Assembly (NCBI GenBank): GCA_002396485.1
Contig: DGXZ01000064.1
Coordinates: forward strand, 1-13,388
Direction: 5' to 3'
Source of the DNA: Spartobacteria bacterium UBA5019
GTDB lineage: Bacteria; Verrucomicrobiota; Verrucomicrobiia; Chthoniobacterales; Terrimicrobiaceae
Length of the DNA stretch: 13,388 nucleotides
Shown here: positions 1-6,852 of the stretch, one piece after another
How positions within the stretch are numbered: position 1 is the first letter of the stretch
Layout: each line of letters starts with the position of its first letter
The notes under the pieces: model-generated
What the model was told of the DNA's origin: nothing
Database searches by the model: none
The model's input: the letters and a program-made list of their open reading frames with translations, nothing else
Program-made: the position numbers and the translations under genes

Positions 1-686
1 ACCACAATATGTAGTGGTTCCAAAGTAGCATAATCCACGCCAAGTTTTTTCCTTTTTTTGTCAAAAACGACACCGAAAGGAGCTTATAAAGCAGGAAGAA
101 ATTACGTATATTCGTATTTTTCCTGATAGCGTGCGGCAATTTGATTCTAAGAAGTGTTTTTAGTCCCAGAGGCAGCGTCAGCCGCGATTTACTTGAAAGG
201 CGAGTTTGTCCACGAAGGACGTTCGGAGCCTTTGCAAACAGAGTCCACCGCCCATCGCGACTGAAGACGCCACTCTTGCGGCGAGCGAACAGAATCCATT
301 TTTCCCAAGCGTCTCGGGATCTTTGAAGGAGGTGATTTTTCGTGCACCACGACTGGAGTGGTGCATGACAGGCTCGTAAGCCGCCTGCAGAATGTTTTCC
401 AGCGACTGACGGGTGCTTCGCGGGTGGGGACAAAACACAACCGAATATTCTGGATGCGCAAGAGTGGGTGCTTGAAGACATGCACGTGGAGAACTGCATG
501 GAGACATCACAACAGCGAAGCGAATGGCTACTTGGAACCATGATCCAGCATGCGTCGGCGCTTGGTTTGCAATTCAACGTCCAGCGGCATGAGGGAAGCA
601 CGCCACCTCCGAAAAATAAACTATTCAACGGACCTTCAGAGTTAATCAATCCGAGACTCGCATGCGGTTGATTGAAGCTGAAAACA
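1..686. other. No recognised gene; unexplained intergenic stretch
   Basis: About 690 bases lie between the window edge and the rplC terminator. All six frames give only short, unconvincing reading frames with no recognisable motif. No tRNA T-loop, RNase P, SRP or tmRNA signature was seen. The left end has a small inverted repeat (ACCAC/GTGGT, about positions 1-18) that could belong to a gene outside the window. Positions 327-368 hold the only striking signal, described separately. The plus frame from about 369 to 671 stays open but resembles no family I know. It could be a decayed gene, an untranslated RNA or plain spacer. Confidence 0.5.
327..368 (+). promoter_or_regulatory. Perfect Shine-Dalgarno with 8-codon reading frame and hairpin (possible leader peptide)
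   Basis: Positions 326-336 read AAGGAGGTGAT, complementary to the canonical 16S rRNA 3' end over 11 bases. GGAGG (328-332) is followed after 9 bases by GTG (342-344), which opens an 8-codon frame (MHHDWSGA) ending at TGA 366-368. The arms TGCACCAC (343-350) and GTGGTGCA (358-365) form a perfect 8-bp stem with a 7-base loop, covering almost the whole tiny frame and part of the GTG. This could be a leader peptide or a translational switch. No clear downstream gene is in view on this strand, and chance is possible. Confidence 0.3.
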
Positions 687-720
687 AAAGTGCCCGTGAA
701 GTTTTCTCCACGGGCACTTT
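687..720 (-). terminator. Rho-independent terminator of the rpsJ-rplC operon
   Basis: Arms 687-698 and 709-720 are perfect 12-base reverse complements (AAAGTGCCCGTG/CACGGGCACTTT) around a 10-base loop. Read on the minus strand, the stem runs directly into CTTTTGTTTT, a U-rich tail. It sits about 35 bases downstream of the rplC stop. The plus-strand side lacks a comparable T-run beyond the arm, so the terminator works chiefly for rplC. It marks the end of the transcription unit and shows that rplD is not co-transcribed here. Confidence 0.88.
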
Positions 721-755
721 GCTATGAAAACCCCGAACCAACTCCGGGAAATTTT

Positions 756-1397
756 TTACTTCTTAACGGATTTTTTCTTGGAAGGACGAACAACCACGAA
801 AGATCCGATGGCACCAGGAATCGCTCCTGCAACCACGAGGACGCCTTCCTCTCCGCGCACCTGGAGGATGCGGAGGTTTTGAACTGTGACGCGCTCATCG
901 CCCATGTGGCCTGGCATGCCCATGTTTTTCCAGACACGACCAGGAGTCGAGCGGTTACCAATAGCGCCGTTACGACGATGCATGGTGGAACCGTGACTGG
1001 CAGGCTGTCCGGCGAAGTTGTGTCTTTTGATGGTGCCTTGGAATCCTTTGCCCTTGGACTGGCCAATGATGTCCACAAACTGTCCGATTTCGAAGTTTGT
1101 CACGGGAAGCGGCGCGGAGTCCGGAGCGGTTTCGCCATCCGCAAGACGGAACTCGCGAATGAAGCGCTTCGGGGTGGATGTGGATTTGGCGAAGTGTCCG
1201 GTCATGGCCTTGCCAACACGCTGGGGCTTTTGTTCCCCGTAGCCGACCTGTACGGCGGAGTAGCCGTCTTTTTCAGCGGTCTTTACCTGAAGAATATGAT
1301 TGCCGCCCGCTTCGATGACGGTGGCTGGTGTGACACGTCCCTTTTCATCATAGATGCGGGTCATGCCGAGTTTTTTTCCGAGAAGTCCGATGCTCAT
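756..1397 (-). CDS. rplC: 50S ribosomal protein L3
   Basis: This is a core protein of the large ribosomal subunit, which binds 23S rRNA early in assembly and reaches towards the peptidyl-transferase centre. The 213-residue product has the bacterial L3 hallmarks: the N-terminal MSIGLLGKKLGMTRIYDEKG, the central GQSKGKGFQGTIKRHNFAGQ, and the C-terminal loop TPGRVWKNMGMPGHMG followed by ERVTVQNL. Length is usual for the family (about 205-215). It starts 9 bases after the rpsJ stop with no Shine-Dalgarno, so it is probably co-transcribed with rpsJ. The position matching E. coli Gln150, which PrmB methylates, is serine here (GNRSTPG against GQNQTPG), so that modification cannot occur. A terminator follows instead of rplD, which is unusual for the S10 operon. 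Confidence 0.98.
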   Translation of the reverse strand: MSIGLLGKKLGMTRIYDEKGRVTPATVIEAGGNHILQVKTAEKDGYSAVQVGYGEQKPQRVGKAMTGHFAKSTSTPKRFIREFRLADGETAPDSAPLPVTNFEIGQFVDIIGQSKGKGFQGTIKRHNFAGQPASHGSTMHRRNGAIGNRSTPGRVWKNMGMPGHMGDERVTVQNLRILQVRGEEGVLVVAGAIPGAIGSFVVVRPSKKKSVKK

Positions 1398-1406
1398 GGC
1401 TTGAAG

Positions 1407-1724
1407 TTAGATTTTGATTGTGATGTCGACGCCGGCTGGGAGGTTGAGCTTGCGTAGCTCATCAACAGTTTTTGATGTGGGCTCGACGATATCGAGAAGG
1501 CGTTTGTGAGTGCGAATCTCAAATTGTTCCATTGATTTTTTGTCAACGTGAGGGGAGCGGTTGACGGTGAAGCGCTCGATGCGTGTGGGGAGCGGGATCG
1601 GGCCGGTGACTTTGGAACCGGTGCGCTTGGCGGTTTCGACGATCTCCGAAGCCGAGGCGTCGAGAATACGATAGTCGAATGCCTTAAGGCGAATCCGGAT
1701 TTTTTGACTGTTTTGTGCTGCCAT
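1407..1724 (-). CDS. rpsJ: 30S ribosomal protein S10
   Basis: S10 is a small-subunit head protein, and in E. coli it also acts as NusE in transcription antitermination. The 105-residue product matches family length and carries the typical segments KIRIRLKAFDYRILDAS, GPIPLPTRIERFTVNRSPHV and EQFEIRTHKRLLDIVEPT. It begins at ATG 1724 and is the first gene of an rpsJ-rplC pair. The bases just upstream contain no Shine-Dalgarno. A possible promoter lies about 75 bases upstream. In most bacteria rpsJ heads a long S10 operon or follows tuf. Here the upstream neighbour is a glycosyltransferase gene on the same strand and the unit ends after rplC, so the ribosomal cluster appears to be split. Confidence 0.98.
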   Translation of the reverse strand: MAAQNSQKIRIRLKAFDYRILDASASEIVETAKRTGSKVTGPIPLPTRIERFTVNRSPHVDKKSMEQFEIRTHKRLLDIVEPTSKTVDELRKLNLPAGVDITIKI

Positions 1725-1794
1725 GATTGATAAAGAGCGATTGAGGATTTTTCTTGAGCCCCCAGATCAGCGGAGCGGGCAACTTAGGGATTTA

Positions 1795-1807
1795 CCATAT
1801 TATGGCA
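1795..1807 (-). promoter_or_regulatory. rpsJ: Possible extended -10 promoter for rpsJ-rplC
   Basis: On the minus strand 1807-1799 reads TGCCATAAT, close to an extended -10 (TGnTATAAT). It lies in the 117-base gap between the upstream glycosyltransferase stop and rpsJ, about 75 bases before the rpsJ ATG. No convincing -35 is present at the right spacing. The core is part of an 11-base palindrome, CCATATTATGG (1795-1805), which might be an operator or chance. The assignment is by pattern only. Confidence 0.3.
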
Positions 1808-1841
1808 AGCAGTTTTTGAGCAAAAAATCCGGAAATGATTT

Positions 1842-3053
1842 TTAACCCCTCGCATCATCGTTCGCAGCTTGAGCGAGGGCGACACCGAAGCCTGGCAATT
1901 TGGCCTCGGTTTGCTGAGAAGAAGGGCCTCCAGCAGGTTTGTTGGGATGGACTTGGTGGATCGAAATAGCCCGCTCAAGACTGGCTGCAAAAAGCTGGAT
2001 CGTGCGCGCCTCGAGTTCGCCATCAAACTGAAGCGTGTTGATGCGGGCATCAGCTGAGTAGAAACGCAGCATGCCCCTCGCGGCTTGAAGAAATTTTTCA
2101 ACAAGGCCCGTAAATTGGTTCGGATTTTTTGAAACGATTCCGGAAGTGGCCGCACGCAGGAGGCAGAGGGCGACATCGCATGCCATTTTATTCAGCCCGG
2201 CATCTGGATCGCCCTCTGAAAGGCTCTGGTGCTTGTGGTCGTAGCTCTCGGCGATATCGACCTGGCAGATCCTTTCCATGGGGGCCACACGGAAGACATC
2301 CGCCATCATTCCGGTTTCGACACCCCAGTCGGAAGGGAATCTCACATTTCCCGCAACGCTCCGATGCAGGCAGACCTCGCCGCTGATCGGATAGCGGAAA
2401 AACTGCAGCGGTGCGAGCGTTTGAGAAAAGCCCTCGAGATCCTCCATGGCGCGAAGAAGAGGAAAGATAAGAAGCCTCATGACGCGACCGTTCAGCTGCG
2501 TCGAAAAACGGGCACTAAAGCCCTTGCTGACATGAAAAGCCATGTCGGGATGCATCACAGGAAAGCAGAGACGCACGAGCAGTTCGCGCCGGTAGTTGAG
2601 TATGTCGCAGTCATGGATAGCCACAGCCGCTGCGTTTGTGCCGGCAAGCACCTGAGCAAGACAGAGGCGCATATTGCGACCTTTGCCCATTGGTCCGGGA
2701 TCAAGACCTGCGCTTTCCAAATCAGCGAGGAGAGCTCTGATTCGCGGGCCGTCGTTCCAGAGAACCGAAACTTGCTGCGGGAGTTTCGAAAAAATGCGAA
2801 GCGCCAAGTCGAACTGCGACGCATCACCTCCATCGAGGCCGACTGTGACATGGCTGAGGAAGCGCGCATCACACAGTTCGGCGACGATTGCGGCGAGGGC
2901 GGTGGATTTCAAATCCCTCGCATGACAGGGAAGCACAAGAGCAAGAGGCGAAGTGCGGACCAGAGAGTTCATTTCCTCTTCAAGGCGCTTGTAGTACGGG
3001 TTTCCGAGGCGATGAAGGGTTGCAATAGTGCCGTGCTGGTAAAAATCCGCCAT
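1842..3053 (-). CDS. GT81-type glycosyltransferase, glucosyl-3-phosphoglycerate synthase-like (GpgS)
   Basis: A GT-A fold transferase. GpgS enzymes move a sugar from an NDP-sugar to 3-phosphoglycerate, the first step to glucosylglycerate-type compatible solutes. In the 403-residue product I see a GKG segment (123-125), the metal-binding DxD as D148-C-D150, the GpgS-like stretch GRVMRLLIFPLL (189-200), then the acceptor region FRYPISGEV (219-227), WGVETG (243-248) and a late His motif YDHKH (271-275). These match the order in mycobacterial GpgS. I chose ATG 3053 (MADFYQHG) over an upstream TTG at 3095 because the family consensus begins there. It is divergent from a GT4 gene, with only 68 bases between the starts. 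The family call is fairly firm. The donor and acceptor are inferred, and mannosyl transfer or a different phosphorylated acceptor is possible. Confidence 0.72.
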   Translation of the reverse strand: MADFYQHGTIATLHRLGNPYYKRLEEEMNSLVRTSPLALVLPCHARDLKSTALAAIVAELCDARFLSHVTVGLDGGDASQFDLALRIFSKLPQQVSVLWNDGPRIRALLADLESAGLDPGPMGKGRNMRLCLAQVLAGTNAAAVAIHDCDILNYRRELLVRLCFPVMHPDMAFHVSKGFSARFSTQLNGRVMRLLIFPLLRAMEDLEGFSQTLAPLQFFRYPISGEVCLHRSVAGNVRFPSDWGVETGMMADVFRVAPMERICQVDIAESYDHKHQSLSEGDPDAGLNKMACDVALCLLRAATSGIVSKNPNQFTGLVEKFLQAARGMLRFYSADARINTLQFDGELEARTIQLFAASLERAISIHQVHPNKPAGGPSSQQTEAKLPGFGVALAQAANDDARG

Positions 3054-3121
3054 AAAAACGACAAATATTCTCAGTGGGGGAGAGACATTGAGCAAGCCCC
3101 GGGAAGTGATAGCCTGCGGCT

Positions 3122-4660
3122 ATGAGCAAGGCGTCGTTTCCATTCGATCATCTGGTGGTGATTCATTACCACTGGCGTCCCGGCGGCGTCCGGAGGGTGG
3201 TGGAGTTGACCCTGCCCGCCATTGCCGAAGCGGCGGGTTCATCGCTCAAAAGAGTCACCATGCTCAGCGGCGGAAACGAAAGCGAACGCCCTGAGTTTGG
3301 AACGCTCGGAATACCCGCCGATTTTATCCATGAACCAGCCTGCGACTACTTTTCCAATCAGGAAGACACTCCACAGACCATCTCTGAAAAAATCCGACAC
3401 GCCCTCTGGCGTGCTGTGGGAGAGACAGGGTCATCTCGCACGCTGATTTGGTTTCAAAATCCAGCGCTTGCCCGAAATGCCATGCTCTGCAGGGAGGTCG
3501 CAAAACTCTCCAGGGAAACGGGTGCCGCACTGATCTTGCATCACCATGATTTCTGGTGCGCGGGCCGCTGGGCGCGATGGGACGAACTGGAGCGATGCGG
3601 CTGCCCCGACCTATCCAGAGCGGCAGAGGCCCTCTTCGCTTCCGGCACCCGCTGCGTGCATGCGGGAATAAACTTACAGGATTTTCACACCCTCAAACGA
3701 TTCTTTCCAGCGAGCGCTTTTCATTTACCCAATCCCGTTGTGCGCCCTCCCCAATCAAGCCATGCACAGATCGACGCAGCCAAGGCATGGGCGGCAACAG
3801 AACTCAAAACCGAGGGCCCACTGTGGATTTACCCAACCCGTTTTCTCAGGCGAAAGAACCTCCTTGAGGCCATCCTCCTCGCGCGCTGGCTCAGACCAGA
3901 AGCGATTTTGGCTACCACATCCGGTCACTATTCGCAAGACGAGGCGAACTACAGACACGATCTGACGCAGGCGGCTGCGCAACGCAACTGGAATGTGCAT
4001 TTCGGACTGCTTGATAAGCCAGGTGCACCGCAGGTCGCTGACCTCCTGCAAATCGCCGAAGCGGTTGTGCACACCTCGGTGCAGGAAGGATTCGGCATGA
4101 CTTTTGTCGAGACTGCGGCCTCCGGTACCCCACTCATTGCGAGAGCTATTCCGGCAGTGATGCCAGACCTCTCTGCCATGGGTTTTGAATTTCCTCAGCT
4201 TTACAACGACATCCACATCGCGCCTGGGCTCTTTGATGTGACGGCGGAGGTTCAACGACAGGCGAGACTCGCTGATTCGACTAGAACTCGTCTTCCCATG
4301 CATTTTCAAAACATTTTCCCCTCTCTGGCAGCGGATGCCAGGGGTCCATTTTTCTTCAGCCGGTTGACCCGGACCGCACAGTTGGAAGTTCTTTCCCACT
4401 CGGCAACGGAGAGTTGGAAAATCTGCAAGGTTCTGAACCCTTGCTTGGAAAAAATCCGCCACACACGCCTCGCCCAAACCCCATGGCCAAATCAAGTGCC
4501 ACATACCCCGTTAAGATATGCGGAGGAGTTTCTCAAAATCGCTTCATCCATTCCAGATAACCCGCTCGACTTACCAGTTGCTGCAGGGAATGCTCAAATG
4601 GAACTCACCACAAGCGCTCTTTCGGCGGACTCAATTTACCCAATCCAGCTGGAGAGGTAA
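3122..4660 (+). CDS. GT4 family glycosyltransferase (GT-B fold)
   Basis: A retaining NDP-sugar transferase of unknown acceptor, probably cytoplasmic, as no signal peptide or membrane segment is seen. The 512-residue product begins with the GT-B glycine loop IHYHWRPGGVRRV (14-26). The donor-binding domain has RFLRRKN (about 240-246), whose basic residues usually hold the donor phosphates, and the E-x7-E motif EGFGMTFVE (E322, E330). The last 120 residues or so form a low-similarity extension beyond the usual GT4 core. The start is the ATG at 3122. It faces the GpgS-like gene across a 68-base gap, suggesting shared control. In known mannosylglucosylglycerate pathways a GpgS acts with a second glycosyltransferase, so this could be the second enzyme. 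That is inference, and LPS or polysaccharide synthesis remains possible. Confidence 0.75.
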   Translation: MSKASFPFDHLVVIHYHWRPGGVRRVVELTLPAIAEAAGSSLKRVTMLSGGNESERPEFGTLGIPADFIHEPACDYFSNQEDTPQTISEKIRHALWRAVGETGSSRTLIWFQNPALARNAMLCREVAKLSRETGAALILHHHDFWCAGRWARWDELERCGCPDLSRAAEALFASGTRCVHAGINLQDFHTLKRFFPASAFHLPNPVVRPPQSSHAQIDAAKAWAATELKTEGPLWIYPTRFLRRKNLLEAILLARWLRPEAILATTSGHYSQDEANYRHDLTQAAAQRNWNVHFGLLDKPGAPQVADLLQIAEAVVHTSVQEGFGMTFVETAASGTPLIARAIPAVMPDLSAMGFEFPQLYNDIHIAPGLFDVTAEVQRQARLADSTRTRLPMHFQNIFPSLAADARGPFFFSRLTRTAQLEVLSHSATESWKICKVLNPCLEKIRHTRLAQTPWPNQVPHTPLRYAEEFLKIASSIPDNPLDLPVAAGNAQMELTTSALSADSIYPIQLER

Positions 4661-4760
4661 AAGCCGCAGACTTGCGACTCAATAAAAAGTCTCTTTTCAT
4701 CGGTAAAAATTGCCAAGCCGCAGAGGGCTTTCTATAAAGGCTGCTCCATCCATTTACTCC

Positions 4761-5507
4761 ATGCATAAACTTGTCCTCATCCGCCACGGCGAAAGCACCT
4801 GGAACAAAGAAAACCGCTTCACTGGCTGGCACGATGTCGAGCTCAGCGACAAGGGCCGCGCCGAGGCAAAAGCAGCCGGCGAGCTTCTGAAAAAGGAGGG
4901 CTTCATTTTCGATATTGCCTATGTGTCGGTCCTGAAACGCGCCCTCAACACGCTCTGGGGCGTCCTGACAGAGCTCGATCAAATCTGGATTCCCATGGAA
5001 AAAGACTGGCGTCTCAACGAACGCCACTACGGCGCGCTGCAAGGCCTCAACAAAGCCGAGACCGCCGCAAAGTTCGGCGACGAGCAAGTTCTCGTCTGGC
5101 GCCGCAGCTATGACATCCCGCCACCACCACTCGAGAAATCCGACGAGCGTTGGCCCGGTCACGACCCGCGCTATGCGGGAATCCCCGAGTCGCAACTGCC
5201 CCTCACCGAGTGCCTGAAGGACACCGTCGAGCGCTTCCTCCCGCTCTGGCATGAAAAAATCGCCCCAACCGTGAAGTCCGGCAAGCGAGTGATCATCGCC
5301 GCGCACGGCAACAGCCTACGCGCGCTTGTGAAGTATCTCGACAACCTCAGCGAGGAGCAGGTTCTCAAACTAAATATCCCAACCGGCATTCCGCTGGTTT
5401 ACGAACTCGACGAGGACCTCAAGCCGATCAAGAGCTACTACCTGGGTGACCAAGATGCCATTGCGGCTGCAATGAACGCCGTGGCCAATCAAGGCAAGGC
5501 CAAGTAA
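4761..5507 (+). CDS. gpmA: 2,3-bisphosphoglycerate-dependent phosphoglycerate mutase
   Basis: Interconverts 3- and 2-phosphoglycerate in lower glycolysis and gluconeogenesis, in the cytoplasm, through a phospho-histidine. The 248-residue product has the histidine-phosphatase motif LIRHGES with His9 as the phospho-acceptor, the insert NRFTGWHDVELSDKG, Glu87 in LNERHYGALQG, the dPGM-specific WRRSYDIPPPPL segment and the second catalytic His182 in AAHGNS. These positions agree within two residues with E. coli GpmA (His11, Glu89, His184), and the length fits dPGM. The frame extends upstream to a TTG at 4710, but MHKLVLIRHGE at ATG 4761 is the family start. No Shine-Dalgarno is present. It follows the GT4 gene by 100 bases on the same strand, so co-transcription is possible but not shown. 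Confidence 0.96.
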   Translation: MHKLVLIRHGESTWNKENRFTGWHDVELSDKGRAEAKAAGELLKKEGFIFDIAYVSVLKRALNTLWGVLTELDQIWIPMEKDWRLNERHYGALQGLNKAETAAKFGDEQVLVWRRSYDIPPPPLEKSDERWPGHDPRYAGIPESQLPLTECLKDTVERFLPLWHEKIAPTVKSGKRVIIAAHGNSLRALVKYLDNLSEEQVLKLNIPTGIPLVYELDEDLKPIKSYYLGDQDAIAAAMNAVANQGKAK

Positions 5508-5565
5508 AAGCCCGTCCTGTCCAACGCCACCTCGGAAGATCGTTCATGTAGGGGTGTCGCTATTG

Positions 5566-5805
5566 GCGGGTTCGGAGGAGGCGCTTCTTTTTTGAGCAAC
5601 GACTGCAGCGTTTCCGTTGGGGAGCCAGATACCCGCGTGAAGCAAGGCGTGAAATAAGCGGACTCTCGAAACCACAGCGGTTGGCGATTTCCTTGATCGC
5701 CAGACTGGTTCGTCCTAGCAAAGCCATTGCGAGTTGGAGCTTCAGGAGGCGTAATGTCTCCATCGGTGCATGGCCGAGTGATGTCCGGAAAACGCAACTG
5801 CGGTT
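5566..5805 (-). pseudogene. Decayed AraC/XylS-family regulator, DNA-binding domain remnant
   Basis: One minus-strand frame after a stop (TAA at 5806-5808) reads VFRTSLGHAPMETLRLL, then ALLGRTSLAIKEIANRCGFES. These are the linker and second helix-turn-helix of AraC proteins. Just after GFESP the match jumps to another frame, YFTPCFTRVSGSPTE, which is the AraC C-terminal consensus (YFxxxFxRxxGxSPxE). The spacing fits loss of a single base near 5657-5658 within an original GFESPxYF. One residue also seems missing between FTR and SPTE, and the whole N-terminal half is absent. This is therefore a relic of a transcription factor, not a working gene. The region would otherwise appear to be empty spacer between gpmA and the metallo-hydrolase gene. 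A read error at the frameshift would not explain the stop upstream. Confidence 0.68.
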
Positions 5806-5808
5806 TTA

Positions 5809-5837
5809 TTGAGGGCAGTATTTTGCTCGGAGCTAAT
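5809..5837 (+). promoter_or_regulatory. Possible promoter of the HTH-metallo-hydrolase gene
   Basis: TTGAGG (5809-5814) and GCTAAT (5832-5837) are spaced by 17 bases, each matching four of six bases of the sigma-70 consensus. The -10 ends about 41 bases before the ATG at 5879. This is pattern matching only. It overlaps the start of the decayed AraC remnant on the other strand. Confidence 0.25.
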
Positions 5838-5878
5838 TGAGGCTTCTGCTTTAACCAGAAGTCAAAACAACCACATCC

Positions 5879-6700
5879 ATGCCGCTCAGCATCCCACTGG
5901 AAGACAATTTTACGGACATCATCGCCAAAGCCCAGCGCGGGCTTTCTCTGAGTAACGAAGCGCTTGCCACGCGATCTGGCGTGAGCGTTTTAGAAATCGA
6001 AAATCTGAAACAAGGGTCGCTTGATGAAGAAGCTCTGCGGAAGGTTGCTCACACGCTCGGGCTGGGCGCGGAGGCGCTTTTGGCTTTGGCGGAGTCCCGC
6101 TACAAACCGGCTCCTGTCGAGGAGCCCGAGGGACTGGCGTGCTTCAACTCGGTGTTCGGCGACATAACGGTGAATTCCTTTGTCGTGTGGGATCCCAGCA
6201 CGACGGAGGCAGCGTTTTTTGACACCGGCGCCGATGGCCAGCCGATGCTCGATTTTGCTGCGAGTCATGGACTGACAGTGAAACAAATCTTCATCACTCA
6301 CATCCATACTGACCATGTTTTTGACTTGGATCGCTTGATGGAAAAAACCGGCGTTCCAGCCTGGGTTTGCGAAAAGGAACCGCTGTCCGGAGCGGAGTCG
6401 TTCCGCGCCGGACGAGCTTTTTACATCGGTAGCCTAACCGTGGACACCCTCCAAACCAGTGGACATGCAGCGGGCGGGGTGACTTTTTTTATCCAAGGTC
6501 TCACAAAGGCCATTGCGGTGGTTGGGGATTCCATGTTCGCAGGCTCCATGGGCGGAGGTATGGTTTCCTACGCCGATGCCCTTCGCAACAACCGTGAACA
6601 AATTCTGACCCTTCCGGACACCACCATCATCTGCCCCGGCCACGGTCCACTCACCACTGTCAGCGAACAAAAACACGCCAATCCCTTTTTTTCAGCTTAA
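5879..6700 (+). CDS. XRE-like HTH domain fused to a metallo-beta-lactamase (glyoxalase II-like) hydrolase
   Basis: A 273-residue two-domain protein. Residues about 12-72 resemble an XRE/Cro helix-turn-helix (ALATRSGVSVLEIENLKQG, then EALRKVAHTLGLGAEALLAL). Residues about 85-273 are an MBL-fold hydrolase with a complete di-metal site: H141, H143, D145 and H146 (HIHTDH), H196 (SGHAAGG), D217 (VVGDSMF) and H255 (CPGHGP). Glyoxalase II and persulfide dioxygenases use this arrangement on thioesters or persulfides, but the substrate here is not readable from sequence. The HTH may bind DNA or serve as an interaction module. The ATG at 5879 is the start and no Shine-Dalgarno is visible. It is monocistronic, flanked by an AraC remnant and a convergent CYTH gene. 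The domain calls are firm and the role is open. Confidence 0.85.
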   Translation: MPLSIPLEDNFTDIIAKAQRGLSLSNEALATRSGVSVLEIENLKQGSLDEEALRKVAHTLGLGAEALLALAESRYKPAPVEEPEGLACFNSVFGDITVNSFVVWDPSTTEAAFFDTGADGQPMLDFAASHGLTVKQIFITHIHTDHVFDLDRLMEKTGVPAWVCEKEPLSGAESFRAGRAFYIGSLTVDTLQTSGHAAGGVTFFIQGLTKAIAVVGDSMFAGSMGGGMVSYADALRNNREQILTLPDTTIICPGHGPLTTVSEQKHANPFFSA

Positions 6701-6852
6701 CCCCGAATCCAACGAAAGAAGAGATTCTGGCATGCCCCCCTCACCACGTAGGGCACCGTGCAAATCTACACCGCCGCGATCCTTGATGGCACTCCGCGGC
6801 TTTATCAAGCCTTCCTATTAATCCTGACTAGAAAATCTGCGTTCAGGGATGC

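Noticed and set aside
325..345. Minus-strand AATCACCTCCTTC resembles the 3' end of 16S rRNA
   Set aside because: The bases upstream on that strand do not resemble 16S rRNA helix 45 or its flanks, so this is not an rRNA gene end.
141..671. Several short reading frames in both directions in the left end
   Set aside because: They show no motifs or family resemblance, overlap each other, and the plus-strand ones lack start context. I treat them as noise except the 8-codon frame.
4661..4724. 10-base direct repeat AAGCCGCAGA at 4661-4670 and 4715-4724
   Set aside because: A single short repeat in a 100-base spacer gives no further pattern. The associated 5-bp hairpin is too weak for a terminator call.
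4761..5507. GpmA-like protein as a GpgP (glucosyl-3-phosphoglycerate phosphatase)
   Set aside because: GpgP and dPGM share the histidine-phosphatase fold, and a GpgS-like gene is nearby. But the protein has the full dPGM-specific segments and length, so mutase is far more likely.
6764..6805. Possible hairpin GCCGCG/CGCGGC after the HTH-MBL gene
   Set aside because: A 6-bp stem with a 16-base loop and no U-tail is not enough to call a terminator.
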